A stretch of DNA of 64,000 nt from Pseudomonadota bacterium (lineage in GTDB: Bacteria; Pseudomonadota; Gammaproteobacteria; Burkholderiales; Thiobacillaceae), in assembly GCA_021836225.1 (NCBI GenBank), contig JAKBJA010000117.1, forward strand, positions 186,001 through 250,000. The letters run 5' to 3'. The translations under genes and the position numbers were made by a program. The notes under the pieces were generated by a model. That model was not told where the DNA came from. It ran no database searches and saw only the letters and a list, made by a program, of their open reading frames with translations. Positions 32,513 to 43,176 of this stretch are shown one piece after another. Numbering within the stretch: position 1 is the stretch's first letter; every line of letters starts with the position of its first letter.

Positions 32513-33736
32513 TTATTTGCCTGCGCCCTTCATCAGACGCTGACGGTCGGCCTTGTTGGCGAACACCACCCGGCCGTCCTGGACCATGCCCATCACAACC
32601 TGGTTGCGGCGGAATGCCTCATGGGTTTGCTCGTTGGCCGGATTCCATTTGGCATAGGGCTGCTTCCAGGTGGCGATCACGCCTTTCACCGGTTCGCGAA
32701 GGTCTTCCAGGGCATCCTTGATCTTGTGGGTATCCGTGCTTTTCGCTTGCTTGACGGCGGCGGCGAAGATGTAAACGGCGTCGTAACCCTCGGCGGCAGA
32801 CATCGGGGAAGGGATGCGATCCACGCCATAGGCCTTGTGATAGCTGTCGATGAAGCTCTTGGCCTTGGGCGTGATGGGATCCTCGATGAAGGTCTGCGGC
32901 ATCAGGGTGCCGTTGCCGTTCTTGCCCGCGTTGTCGATAAAGTTGGACATCGAGAGGGTCCAGCCGCCGATCAGGGGGGCTTTCATGCTCAGCTTCGCCA
33001 TGCCGTTGGAAACGGCGGCCAGTTCCGGCCCGATGCCCCAGATCAGGATCGCCTGGGCGCCGCTGAGCTTGGCTTTCAGCAACTGGGCGGTCATGTCCTT
33101 GTCGCCGATGTTGAACTTCTCCGTGGCCACCACCTGCAGCTTGTTGCCCTGCAGCTTGATCTGGTTGAGGAGATCGTCGCGCCCGGACACCCCGTAGTTG
33201 GTCGAATCATGGATGATTGCCACCTTGGTGAGCTTGCGGCCGATGGCCTCTTCCACCACCATGGCGGCCTGGATGCCGTCATCGGCGGAGAAGCGGAAGA
33301 TGGACAGATCCTTCACCCCGGCCTTGCTCCACTGGGTCATGGATGCGGACCCTGCAGCCGGCGTGATGATCTTGGTGATGCCTTTTTCCTGGAGGTACTT
33401 GTCCCCCGCCAGGCAGACGCCGGTATTCACCGTGCCGATCACACCCGCCAGATCGTTCATCGAAGCCATTTCCTGGGCGATCAGGGCGCCGCGCTCGTTC
33501 TTCGCCTCGTCGTCGCGCTCGATCACCTCGATTTTCATTTTCTTGGCGCCCACCTGGATGCCGCCGGCGCGGTTGATTTCATCGATCGCCAGTTTGGCAC
33601 CGTCGCGCATGGAAACGCCCATCGGCGCCGAGCCGCCGGTAAAGGGGCCGGTCAGGGCAATTTTGACTGTATCCGCAGCGTACGCGTTGAGCGTGAACAA
33701 CCCCATCGTGAGCGCGGCCAACATCGTTTTTTTCAT
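32513..33736 (-). CDS. livK: ABC transporter periplasmic substrate-binding protein (LivK-like)
   Basis: A 407-residue type I periplasmic binding protein with a signal peptide (cleavage after LNAYA) and the start of the mature fold TVKIALTGPFTGGSAPMG. The fold binds branched-chain amino acids in the founding members, but urea, amides and aromatic acids in others, so the ligand is open. CGGAGA precedes the ATG. It is the first gene of the livKH-MG-F unit. Confidence 0.92.
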   Translation of the reverse strand: MKKTMLAALTMGLFTLNAYAADTVKIALTGPFTGGSAPMGVSMRDGAKLAIDEINRAGGIQVGAKKMKIEVIERDDEAKNERGALIAQEMASMNDLAGVIGTVNTGVCLAGDKYLQEKGITKIITPAAGSASMTQWSKAGVKDLSIFRFSADDGIQAAMVVEEAIGRKLTKVAIIHDSTNYGVSGRDDLLNQIKLQGNKLQVVATEKFNIGDKDMTAQLLKAKLSGAQAILIWGIGPELAAVSNGMAKLSMKAPLIGGWTLSMSNFIDNAGKNGNGTLMPQTFIEDPITPKAKSFIDSYHKAYGVDRIPSPMSAAEGYDAVYIFAAAVKQAKSTDTHKIKDALEDLREPVKGVIATWKQPYAKWNPANEQTHEAFRRNQVVMGMVQDGRVVFANKADRQRLMKGAGK

Positions 33737-33803
33737 GATCTCAATCTCCGTCCAAAGTTAAACTCATTCTACCCAGCCCCCGGTCTGCGCCGCGGCTGTG
33801 GGG

Positions 33804-33809
33804 ATTATA
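33804..33809 (-). promoter_or_regulatory. Possible -10 element of the liv operon
   Basis: A perfect TATAAT on the minus strand, about 68 bases before the livK start. No good -35 was found. The rest of the gap to xthA is featureless. Confidence 0.35.
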
Positions 33810-33865
33810 GGTTGAACTCACAAGGAAAACGGGGGAACCCTGATGGAAATGATCCTGGTGCCCAT

Positions 33866-34639
33866 TCACATGTTCACGCCGATTTCGGCCACCACCGGGG
33901 CGTGATCCGAGGGCCGTTCCAGCTTGCGCATGTCGCGGTCGATACTGCTGGACGAGCAGGCAGCCGCCAGCGGTGCAGACAGCAGGATGTGGTCGATACG
34001 CAGGCCGTGGTTGCGGCGGAAACCCATCATGCGGTAGTCCCACCAGGAAAAACTTTTCTCAGGCTGCTCAAACAGGCGAAAGCTGTCCTTCAGACCGAGT
34101 TCCAGCAACGCGCGGAAACGCTCGCGCTCGGGTTCCGACACCAGCACGCTGTCTTTCCACGCTGCGGGGTCGTGCACGTCGCGGTCTTCCGGTGCGACGT
34201 TGTAGTCGCCGAGTACGGCGAGTTTGGGATGGCGCGCGAGTTCGTCCTTCAGCCAGACGGTGAGGGCGTCGAACCAGGCGAGCTTGTAGGGATATTTGTC
34301 GGAATCGAGACTTTGTCCATTTGGGCAATACACGCACACCAGCCGCACGCCGTCGACGGTGGCGGCGATCACGCGCTTCTGCTCGTCGTCCAATCCGGGA
34401 ATGCCGACCTGCACGTCGGCCGGCTCGATGCGGCTGAGGATGGCGACGCCGTTATAGGTTTTCTGGCCGGCGAAAACGACGCGATAGCCGGCGGCGGCCA
34501 GTTCGGCGACGGGAAAGACGTCATCGGTGAGTTTGGTTTCCTGCAGGCACACCGCATCGGGCTGGCGGGTGGCGAGAAAGTCCAGCAGTTGGGGCAGGCG
34601 GACCTTGAGGGAGTTGACGTTCCAGGCGGCGATTTTCAT
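33866..34639 (-). CDS. xthA: Exodeoxyribonuclease III
   Basis: A 257-residue AP endonuclease/3' exonuclease with the metal ligand and catalytic segments [18 protein letters not shown] and the final SDHAPV. It cleaves abasic sites and trims blocked 3' ends in base excision repair. Length and motifs are normal. The upstream gap is filled by a family C repeat. Confidence 0.96.
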   Translation of the reverse strand: MKIAAWNVNSLKVRLPQLLDFLATRQPDAVCLQETKLTDDVFPVAELAAAGYRVVFAGQKTYNGVAILSRIEPADVQVGIPGLDDEQKRVIAATVDGVRLVCVYCPNGQSLDSDKYPYKLAWFDALTVWLKDELARHPKLAVLGDYNVAPEDRDVHDPAAWKDSVLVSEPERERFRALLELGLKDSFRLFEQPEKSFSWWDYRMMGFRRNHGLRIDHILLSAPLAAACSSSSIDRDMRKLERPSDHAPVVAEIGVNM

Positions 34640-34653
34640 GCCGCGGAGTGTAG

Positions 34654-34751
34654 CGCATACGATTCCACATGGGCTTCTACCCTTGCGGGCACAAGAGCCC
34701 TAGTGGATCGGAGTACCCCGCAAGGGGGAATTGAAAAGAATCCTTTAGGGC
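34654..34751 (+). repeat. Family C palindromic repeat with enlarged loop
   Basis: The inverse orientation of the uvrD copy: GCATACGATTCCACA, stem GGGC/GCCC, TAGTGGATCGGAGTACC, CCCCGCAAGGGG and ATCCTTTAGGGC. The hairpin loop holds about 18 extra bases including CCCTTGCGGG, and a further AT-rich stretch separates the last blocks. It is followed by another small hairpin GCAGCC-ATTGG-GGCTGC (34750-34766) after the glutaredoxin-like gene. It fills most of the 161-base gap between xthA and that gene. Confidence 0.8.
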
Positions 34752-34800
34752 AGCCATTGGGGCTGCGGCAGGCGCTGGGGCCGTGGCGTGTGGCGCTTGA

Positions 34801-35337
34801 TTAATGACTGGGGGTTGCGGGTGCGGGGGTTGCCGCAGGTTCGGCTGCGGCAGCAGGTTTGCTGCCGGGGGGCGCCGATTTTGGATAGCCTGCACGATCG
34901 AGCGCGGCCTGCCACTGGCCTGCCTCGAAGCCGTCGATCTTGTCGCTGCCGACGACGAGTACCGGCACGCTCAAGCGCCCGGTGAGCTTCTGCAGTTCGG
35001 CCTGTGCCTCGGGACTGGCCTGCGGATCCTTGCTGCTGAAAGGCACCCCGCGTTGCGTGAGCAACTGCCGCGCCTGGTCACAGGGGGCGCCGCAGGCGCT
35101 GGCATACAGGGTGATCGGATATTTCTCGCGCGCGGTCTTGGTGGCGTAGGATTCGCCGATTTCGATGACACTGCCCTTGAAGGCTTTCTGCTGGGCGTTG
35201 TGGATATTCGGCGGCGGCGGCTGATCGCTGTATACCGTGCGGCCCTGTGCGTCTTTCCATTGATATAGCGAGGCGGCCGCCAGCGACGTGCTTGCCGCCG
35301 CCAGCCACACTGCCATCATGATGCGTCCTGCTTTCAT
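34801..35337 (-). CDS. Periplasmic DUF4124 plus glutaredoxin-like protein
   Basis: A 178-residue exported protein: signal peptide, a DUF4124 domain (YQWKDAQGRTVYSDQPPPP, about 25-45), then a thioredoxin/glutaredoxin-like domain with a CGAPC redox motif (ASACGAPCDQA) and the cis-proline segment SVPVLVVG, and an Ala/Pro-rich tail. The sequence suggests a periplasmic thiol-disulphide function; the partner is unknown. Co-directional with xthA and prlC, but spaced. Confidence 0.82.
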   Translation of the reverse strand: MKAGRIMMAVWLAAASTSLAAASLYQWKDAQGRTVYSDQPPPPNIHNAQQKAFKGSVIEIGESYATKTAREKYPITLYASACGAPCDQARQLLTQRGVPFSSKDPQASPEAQAELQKLTGRLSVPVLVVGSDKIDGFEAGQWQAALDRAGYPKSAPPGSKPAAAAEPAATPAPATPSH

Positions 35338-35392
35338 GCCGCGCTCCCGAAAGTCGTAATCACCCTTTTAACGGAAGCGCCCCTCGCGAACT

Positions 35393-37450
35393 TTAAGCCA
35401 TGCCGTTGTGCCGCAGCAGGGCGTCGATGGTCGGTTCGCGGCCGCGGAAGGCCTTGAACGACTCGAGCGCCGGGCGGGCGCCGCCCTGGGCGAGGATCTC
35501 GCTCCAGAAGCGGTGGCCGACTTCCGGATTGAGCACGCCGCCGTAGCCTTCGGCCTCGTCCTCAAAGAGCGCGTAGGCGTCGGCCGACAACACTTCCGCC
35601 CACTTGTAGCTGTAGTAGCCGGCCGCGTAGCCGCCGGCGAAGATGTGCGAGAAGTTGTTGGGGAAGCGGTTGTAGGCAGGCGGGATGATGACCGCGACTT
35701 TCTTGCGGATGTCGTTGATCAGGTCCTGCGCGCTGCGGCTGCCGTTGGGGTCGAAGTCGTCGTGCAGGTGCATGTCGAAGCTGGCGAACTCGATCTGGCG
35801 CAGCGTCTGCAGGCCGGACTGGAAGTTCTTCGCGGCCAGCATCTTGTCGAACAGCGTGCGCGGCAGCGGCTCGCCGGTGTCGACGTGTGCGGTCATGTGT
35901 TTCAGCACGTCCCATTCCCAGCAGAAGTTTTCCATGAACTGGGAAGGCAGTTCGACCGCGTCCCACTCGACGCCGTTGATGCCGGAGACGCCGAGCTCCT
36001 CGATCTGCGTCAGCAGGTGGTGCAGGCCGTGGCCGGTTTCGTGGAAAAGCGTGATGACTTCGTCGTGGGTGAAGAGGGCGGGTTTGTCACCGACTGGCCC
36101 GGAGAAATTGCAGTTGAGGTAGGCCACCGGCGTCTGGATGCCGTCAGCCGTCTTGCGTCGGGTGATGACGTCATCCATCCAGGCGCCGCCGCGCTTGGAG
36201 GCGCGCGCGTAGAGGTCGAGGTAGAACTGGCCGACGCGCTGGCCGCCGTGGTCGGTGAGCGTGTAGAACTTGACGTCCGGGTGCCACACCGGCGCCTTGT
36301 CCTCGCGTACGTGCAGGCCGTACAGCGTCTCGATCAGCCTGAACAGGCCGGCCAGCACGCGCGGCTCGGGGAAATACTGCTTCACTTCCTGATCGGAAAA
36401 GCTGTAACGGGCGACGCTCAACTTTTCCGACACGTAGGTGGTGTCCCAGGCCTGCACGTCTGCGAGGCCCAGTTCGTCGCGGGCGAAGGCCTTGAGCTCG
36501 GCGTAGTCCTTCTCGGCGTAGGGGCGGGCGCGGACGCCGAGTTCGTCGAGGAACTTCAGCACCTCGGCCGGGGTGTCGGCCATCTTGGCCGCCAGCGACA
36601 CCTCGGCATAGCTCCGGAATCCCAGCAGCTCGGCGGCCTCGCGGCGCAGCCGGAGGATGCCGCCGATCAGCGGCGTGTTGTCGAGCTCGGGCTTGCTGAA
36701 TTCGGAGGCGCGGGTGACGTAGGCGCGGTACACCTGCTCACGCAGGTCACGGTTGTCGGCGTACTGCATCACCGGCAGGTAGGACGGCATGTGCAGGGTG
36801 ATCTTGAAGCCCGGTTTCCCATCGGCCTCGGCCGCCGCTTTCATCATGGCCAGTACGTCGTCCGGCACACCGGCGAGCTGGGCGGCATCGTCGACATACA
36901 GCGCGAAGTCGTTGGTGGCGTCGAGCAGGTTCTCCTCGAACTTGGCCGACAGCTGTGCCAGTTCCTCCTGCACCTGTATGAAGCGCGCCTTCTTGTTGGC
37001 CGGCAGCTCGGCACCGCCGAGGCGGAAGTCGCGCAGCTCGTTGTCGACGATCTTCCTGCGTGGCGCGGACAGCGCGGCGAAATCAGGGCGGGCCTTGAGC
37101 GCCTTGAACTTGGCGAACAGCGCCTCGTTCTGACCCAACTCGGCATAGTAGATGGTGATTTTCTGCAGGTTGGCGTTGTAGACCTCGCGCAGCTCGGGCG
37201 AATCCATCACCGAATGCAGGTGCGATACCTGGCCCCAAGCGCGGCCGAGTTTCTCGTTGGCGTCGTCGAGCGGGGCGACGAAGGCGTCCCACTCGGCCGG
37301 GGTATCGGCGGCTTCCGCGCGCGCCACGGCCGCGCGGGCGTCGGCCAGCAGCTGGTCGATGGCGGGGGTGACGAATTCGGGCTTGAATTCACCGAAACGG
37401 GGCAGACCGGAAAAATCGAGCAGGGGATTGATGCCCTTTAGGGTATTCAT
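35393..37450 (-). CDS. prlC: Oligopeptidase A (M3 zinc metallopeptidase)
   Basis: A 685-residue M3 peptidase with the zinc site FHETGHGLHH and the downstream glutamate region EWDAVELPSQFMEN. It degrades signal peptides and other oligopeptides in the cytoplasm. The ATG at 37450 matches the family start (MNTLKGINPLLDFSGLPRF). It is divergent from the gamma-carbonic anhydrase gene. Confidence 0.97.
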   Translation of the reverse strand: MNTLKGINPLLDFSGLPRFGEFKPEFVTPAIDQLLADARAAVARAEAADTPAEWDAFVAPLDDANEKLGRAWGQVSHLHSVMDSPELREVYNANLQKITIYYAELGQNEALFAKFKALKARPDFAALSAPRRKIVDNELRDFRLGGAELPANKKARFIQVQEELAQLSAKFEENLLDATNDFALYVDDAAQLAGVPDDVLAMMKAAAEADGKPGFKITLHMPSYLPVMQYADNRDLREQVYRAYVTRASEFSKPELDNTPLIGGILRLRREAAELLGFRSYAEVSLAAKMADTPAEVLKFLDELGVRARPYAEKDYAELKAFARDELGLADVQAWDTTYVSEKLSVARYSFSDQEVKQYFPEPRVLAGLFRLIETLYGLHVREDKAPVWHPDVKFYTLTDHGGQRVGQFYLDLYARASKRGGAWMDDVITRRKTADGIQTPVAYLNCNFSGPVGDKPALFTHDEVITLFHETGHGLHHLLTQIEELGVSGINGVEWDAVELPSQFMENFCWEWDVLKHMTAHVDTGEPLPRTLFDKMLAAKNFQSGLQTLRQIEFASFDMHLHDDFDPNGSRSAQDLINDIRKKVAVIIPPAYNRFPNNFSHIFAGGYAAGYYSYKWAEVLSADAYALFEDEAEGYGGVLNPEVGHRFWSEILAQGGARPALESFKAFRGREPTIDALLRHNGMA

Positions 37451-37530
37451 GGCGATAACCAACATGGAGGGGGAAGGGAATTATACTTTCGGGCTGGAAG
37501 CATAATTTTCAAGCCCGGATTTTCAACCCC

Positions 37531-38082
37531 ATGACAGACAAGGTTTACGCTGACAGACTGGCACCGCATCACGGCGTCGCCCCGGCGCTTTCCGCCGGCG
37601 CCTGGGTGCACCCGCGCGCCACGGTCATCGGCGAGGTCAGCCTGGGCCGGGACGCCTCGGTGTGGCCGGGCGCGGTGATCCGCGGCGACGTCAACAGCAT
37701 CATCATCGGCGAGGCGACCAACATCCAGGACGGCAGCGTGCTGCATGTGTCGCACAAGACGCCCGCCAATCCGGCAGGCGGGCCGCTGGTCGTCGGCGCG
37801 CGGGTGACGGTGGGGCATACGGTGATCCTGCACGCCTGCACGATCGAGGACGAATGCCTGATCGGCATGGGTTCGATCATCCTCGACCGCGCCGTGGTGC
37901 AGAAGCATGTGCTGCTGGGCGCCGGCTCGCTGGTTCCGGAAGGCAAGGTGCTCGAATCGGGGCACCTCTATCTCGGCCGCCCCGCCAAGCTGGTGCGCCG
38001 GCTTACCGACGAGGAAATCGCCTATTTCAGCTATTCCGCGCAGCACTATGTGGCGCTGGCGCGGTCGTACCAGAACGTTTAA
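37531..38082 (+). CDS. Gamma-carbonic anhydrase family protein
   Basis: A 183-residue left-handed beta-helix protein with the metal-ligand histidines in VLHVSH and VGHTVILHACT. The family includes true Cam-type carbonic anhydrases and YrdA-type proteins of unclear activity. An enzyme that interconverts CO2 and bicarbonate would suit an autotroph, but activity cannot be read from the sequence. It precedes the TlpA-like gene by 15 bases. Confidence 0.88.
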   Translation: MTDKVYADRLAPHHGVAPALSAGAWVHPRATVIGEVSLGRDASVWPGAVIRGDVNSIIIGEATNIQDGSVLHVSHKTPANPAGGPLVVGARVTVGHTVILHACTIEDECLIGMGSIILDRAVVQKHVLLGAGSLVPEGKVLESGHLYLGRPAKLVRRLTDEEIAYFSYSAQHYVALARSYQNV

Positions 38083-38097
38083 TCCCATGGAATCCGT

Positions 38098-38592
38098 ATG
38101 AAACTCGCCAAACCCCTCCTCATTGCCGTGGCCGTGCTCGCCATTGCGGGCGCGCTGGTGTACGCCCTGATGGAAAAGCCCGCTGCGCCTGCGGCCACCT
38201 TCACCACCCTGGAAGGCAAGCCCATCGCCCTCAATGAGCTGCGCGGCAAGATCGTGCTGGTCAATTTCTGGGCGACCTCCTGCCCCGGCTGCGTCAAGGA
38301 AATGCCCGACTTGATCCAGACCTACAATCAGTACAAGGACCGCGGCTTCGAAATCGTCGCGGTGGCGATGAGCTACGACCCGCCGAACTATGTCGCCAAT
38401 TTTGCGAAGACGCGCCAGCTGCCGTTTCCGGTGGCGCTCGACGTCAACGGCGAGCACGCGCGCGCCTTCGGCAACGTGCAGCTCACGCCCACCAGCTTCA
38501 TCATCGGCAAGGACGGCCGCATCATCGAAGAGAAGCTGGGCGATCTCGACTTTCCCAAGCTGAAGGCCATGCTCGACAAGGAATTGTCATGA
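38098..38592 (+). CDS. TlpA-like membrane-anchored thiol-disulphide oxidoreductase
   Basis: A 164-residue protein with an N-terminal membrane segment (about 6-24) and a periplasmic thioredoxin-like domain with the active site NFWATSCPGCVKEMP and LTPTSFIIGKDG. Such proteins reduce disulphides, often for cytochrome c or copper-centre assembly. A second TlpA-like gene with CPYC lies at 42640. The stop overlaps the next gene by 4 bases. Confidence 0.88.
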   Translation: MKLAKPLLIAVAVLAIAGALVYALMEKPAAPAATFTTLEGKPIALNELRGKIVLVNFWATSCPGCVKEMPDLIQTYNQYKDRGFEIVAVAMSYDPPNYVANFAKTRQLPFPVALDVNGEHARAFGNVQLTPTSFIIGKDGRIIEEKLGDLDFPKLKAMLDKELS

Positions 38593-38843
38593 TCAGGGCG
38601 CTTGCCGCAGCCGCCGTGCTGCTGACGCTGACGGCGTGCGGCGCGGTCCCGTCCCGGCCTGCTTCCGCCTACCCTGACGGGCACAAGAAGCCCGCTCCGC
38701 CAGGGCCGCCGCCGCCGGCGATGCCCGACATTCCGCTGGTCTGTCCGACCGAAACCAAGCTTTGCCCCGACGGCCGGTCCGTCGGCCGCAACCCGGCGAA
38801 CGAATGCGAGTTCGACGCCTGTTCCGGCAGCATCCCCCAATAA
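38589..38843 (+). CDS. Small cysteine-rich lipoprotein
   Basis: An 84-residue protein with a lipobox (LTAC), a proline-rich linker and a four-cysteine module [18 protein letters not shown]...CEFDAC. The module (CPxxxxxCPDG...VGR...CxFxxC) recurs in many proteobacterial envelope proteins; function is unknown. Its overlap with the TlpA-like gene suggests it could be a client or partner. Confidence 0.75.
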   Translation: MIRALAAAAVLLTLTACGAVPSRPASAYPDGHKKPAPPGPPPPAMPDIPLVCPTETKLCPDGRSVGRNPANECEFDACSGSIPQ

Positions 38844-38865
38844 AATTTCCCGGATTTTTTCTTTC

Positions 38866-40530
<1,665 letters not shown>

Positions 40531-40538
40531 ACCAGCGC

Positions 40539-41894
40539 ATGGAACGCGCCAGCCCGTCTGATCGTCTGCGCAGACTGCCGTTGGCGGCAGGGGTGCTGGT
40601 GGCCTGCGCAGTCTGGCTGCTGCTGCAGACTTTTGTCTGGCTGGATCAGGAGCGGCGCCATCAGGCCGAACGCGCGGTGCTGCAGGCCGAGGCCGCCACG
40701 GTGCGGTCGCGGCTCGAGTCGGAACTGAACGCCACGCTGTCGCTGAGCCTCGGTTTGTCGACCTTCGTGCTCGCCAAGCCCGATTTTTCGCAGGCCGATC
40801 TGGCGCAGGTCGCGGCTTCGCTGATCCGCCTGCAGCCAGCGATCCGCAGCGTGGCGCTGGCGCCCGACAACGTGATTCGCTACATCTATCCGCTGGCGGG
40901 CAATCAAAAGGCGCTGGGCCTGCGTTACCTCGAGGCCCCCACCCAGCGCGACGCGGTGCTGCGGCTGATGCGGGAGCAGCGCCCGGTGACGGCAGGACCG
41001 ATCGAATTGGTGCAAGGTGGCGTTGGCATCATCAACCGCATTCCCATCATCTTTACCCGGCCGGACGGTTCGCCACATTACTGGGGACTGGCCTCGGTGG
41101 CGATCAACCCGATTCCCATTTTCGAGCGGGCCGGCATCCGGTCCGACACGCGCGACAGCGTGCGTTATGCCTTGCGCGGCAAGGATGGCCTGGGGGCGCG
41201 GGGTGAGGTGTTCCTGGGAGATGCCGCGCTATTTGACAACCCCGATGCGGTGTTGATGGAGGTCGTCATCCCGGGCGGGAGCTGGCAACTGGCGGCATGT
41301 CCGCTTGCCCCGGCGGATGAATATGGGCTGTGGGTGCAGGTCTTGCTGGGGGTGCTCGCTGCCGTTGCAGGCGCGCTCATGGCCTACTCGCTGTCGGCCC
41401 ATCAGCGCATTCGCAGCATGGCACTGCACGACCATCTCACCGGCCTGGCCAACCGCCGCCAGTTCAAGCTGCGTGGACAGGACCTGTTTGCGCTGGCCCG
41501 ACGCAGCGGCTGCCACCTGACACTGCTCAACATCGATATCGACGACTTCAAGTCCATCAACGACACCTACGGACATGCCGCCGGCGATGCCGTGCTGGTC
41601 TATGTTGCCAATACGCTGCGTACGTGCTGCCGTGAATCCGACCTGCTGGCGCGGGTGGGCGGCGACGAGTTTGTGGTGCTGCTGCCGGACACCCCGGCAG
41701 GACCGCCGCTGGATGCGCTGCTGGATCGCCTGCATGCGGCGATTGATGTCATGTTGCCCGGCGCCGAGGTTCCCATCAGGCTGCACATCAGCATCGGCGT
41801 GGCGACATGCAGCGATGCCACGCCCACGCTGGATGCCCTGATGCATGAGGCGGACGAGGCGATGTATCGCGCCAAGGAAAAGGCGGCTGGTTGA
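40539..41894 (+). CDS. CHASE-GGDEF diguanylate cyclase
   Basis: A 451-residue membrane protein: TM1 about 14-33, a periplasmic CHASE-like sensory domain about 60-245, TM2 about 263-283, and a GGDEF domain with an intact GGDEF at 374-378. The product-inhibition site RxxD (RESD, 365-368) is five residues upstream. It should make c-di-GMP in response to an external signal and be feedback inhibited. It starts 8 bases after ettA. Confidence 0.92.
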   Translation: MERASPSDRLRRLPLAAGVLVACAVWLLLQTFVWLDQERRHQAERAVLQAEAATVRSRLESELNATLSLSLGLSTFVLAKPDFSQADLAQVAASLIRLQPAIRSVALAPDNVIRYIYPLAGNQKALGLRYLEAPTQRDAVLRLMREQRPVTAGPIELVQGGVGIINRIPIIFTRPDGSPHYWGLASVAINPIPIFERAGIRSDTRDSVRYALRGKDGLGARGEVFLGDAALFDNPDAVLMEVVIPGGSWQLAACPLAPADEYGLWVQVLLGVLAAVAGALMAYSLSAHQRIRSMALHDHLTGLANRRQFKLRGQDLFALARRSGCHLTLLNIDIDDFKSINDTYGHAAGDAVLVYVANTLRTCCRESDLLARVGGDEFVVLLPDTPAGPPLDALLDRLHAAIDVMLPGAEVPIRLHISIGVATCSDATPTLDALMHEADEAMYRAKEKAAG

Positions 41895-41966
41895 TGTGCT
41901 CGCACGCCAGAGAGGGGTCATGATGCACAACGGCTCCGTCCGATCCTCTTCTGGTTTTCTCTTCCG

Positions 41967-42413
41967 ATGATTCTCGACACGCTTTCCCAGGCTGACCGTT
42001 ATTTCAAGCTGCATCCGCTGTTTGTGCGCGCCTTCGCATTCCTGCGCAGCCCCGACCTGGGCACGCTGGCCCCCGGCAGGCATACGATTCAGGGCGAACA
42101 GCTGTTCGCCATCGTCGAAGCCTGCGCCGGCCGCACGCGCGCGGAAGCGAAGCTGGAATGCCATAGCCGTTACATCGATATCCAGCTGGTGCTCGAAGGT
42201 GTCGATGAAATGGGCTGGAAGCCGGTGGCCGCGTGCGTGGATCCGGCGACCGATTACGACGCCGCGCGCGACATCCGGTTCTTCAACGATGCGCCTGCAA
42301 GCTGGGTCACGACGTCGCCCGGGGCCTTCTGTCTGTTCTTTCCAGACGATGCCCATGCGCCGCTGGTGGGCACGGGTTTCATTCGCAAGGTGGTGGTGAA
42401 GATCGCGGTCTGA
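41967..42413 (+). CDS. YhcH/YjgK/YiaL family protein
   Basis: A 148-residue beta-sandwich protein of the DUF386 family (HTIQGEQLFAIVEAC; ECHSRYIDIQLVLEG; FFPDDAHAP). Relatives occur with sialic acid or alginate genes or influence biofilm formation, but no firm activity is known. Its stop directly abuts the slyX stop on the other strand. Confidence 0.85.
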   Translation: MILDTLSQADRYFKLHPLFVRAFAFLRSPDLGTLAPGRHTIQGEQLFAIVEACAGRTRAEAKLECHSRYIDIQLVLEGVDEMGWKPVAACVDPATDYDAARDIRFFNDAPASWVTTSPGAFCLFFPDDAHAPLVGTGFIRKVVVKIAV

Positions 42414-42647
42414 TCAGTAGTGTGGCGGAATCTCGTCGCGCGGGGCATGTGCCTCCTCGGGCAGCTTCTCCTGAAGTTGCTGGTGGAGCAGGCGGAGTTG
42501 CTGCTGCAGCAGATCGATCTGCCCCTGCTGGCGGATCACGGTCTGGTTCAGCGTCTCGAGCAGGTCTTCGGCAAAAGCGAGCTTGGTTTCGAGTTCGGTG
42601 AGGCGGGCTTGTGCCCAAGCCGCAAGGCTGTCGGGTAATTCAGTCAT
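42414..42647 (-). CDS. slyX: SlyX family coiled-coil protein
   Basis: A 77-residue SlyX homologue (ELETKLAFAEDLLETLNQTV, then a Gln/Leu-rich coiled coil, ending EIPPHY). Function is not established. It overlaps the upstream TlpA-like gene by 8 bases and so is likely translated from the same mRNA. Confidence 0.92.
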   Translation of the reverse strand: MTELPDSLAAWAQARLTELETKLAFAEDLLETLNQTVIRQQGQIDLLQQQLRLLHQQLQEKLPEEAHAPRDEIPPHY

Positions 42648-43176
42648 GTGCGGGTGCTTTCAAGAGGGGTGTGACCAGTTTCTCCAGCCGGGCGTAATAC
42701 ACCTGGCCGGCGATCTTGTGGCGGATGTGGCCGTCGGCATCGAGGATGAACGAGGTCGGCACACTCGTGACGCTGCCGAAAGCCGTGGCCACCGACGCGT
42801 TGGTGGGGGCAGCCTGGAAGGCATGGCCCTGATCCTTCATCCAGGCGGCAATTTTTTCCGGCGGATCGTCGACGCTGATCGCGATGACCTCGAAGCCGCG
42901 GTTTCGATAATCCCGCATGAACGCTTCGATCGCGGGCATCTCCTTGCGGCAATACGGGCACCAGGTTGCCCAGAAGTTCACCAGCACGACCTTGCCCCTG
43001 AGCGCATCGCTGCCCAGCGTCCGGCCATCGGTCAGGGTGACCTGCCAGGGCGGCACGGCGCGATTTTCATCGCTGACGTCGGCCGGCGGGCGAAACCACA
43101 GCCAGGCGATCAAACCCAGTAAAATCAGGGTCAGCGGACTCGGTGTCCATTTCTTTACAAAGGCGCGTCTATCCAT
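42640..43176 (-). CDS. TlpA family thiol-disulphide oxidoreductase
   Basis: A 178-residue protein with a membrane anchor (about 13-30) and a periplasmic thioredoxin-like domain, active site NFWATWCPYCRKEMP and VPTSFILDADG. Probable reductant for cytochrome or other thiol proteins. Its ATG (43176-43174) shares two bases with the ATG of the divergent hemJ-like gene (43175-43177): both start codons are written by one CATG. No other in-frame ATG is near. Confidence 0.9.
   Translation of the reverse strand: MDRRAFVKKWTPSPLTLILLGLIAWLWFRPPADVSDENRAVPPWQVTLTDGRTLGSDALRGKVVLVNFWATWCPYCRKEMPAIEAFMRDYRNRGFEVIAISVDDPPEKIAAWMKDQGHAFQAAPTNASVATAFGSVTSVPTSFILDADGHIRHKIAGQVYYARLEKLVTPLLKAPAHD

Noticed and set aside
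34750..34766. GCAGCC/GGCTGC hairpin as terminator of the glutaredoxin-like gene
   Set aside because: No T-run follows on the minus strand; it is more likely part of the repeat-rich gap.
35408..37441. 677-codon open frame opposite prlC
   Set aside because: Antisense shadow of oligopeptidase A with no domain or ribosome site.
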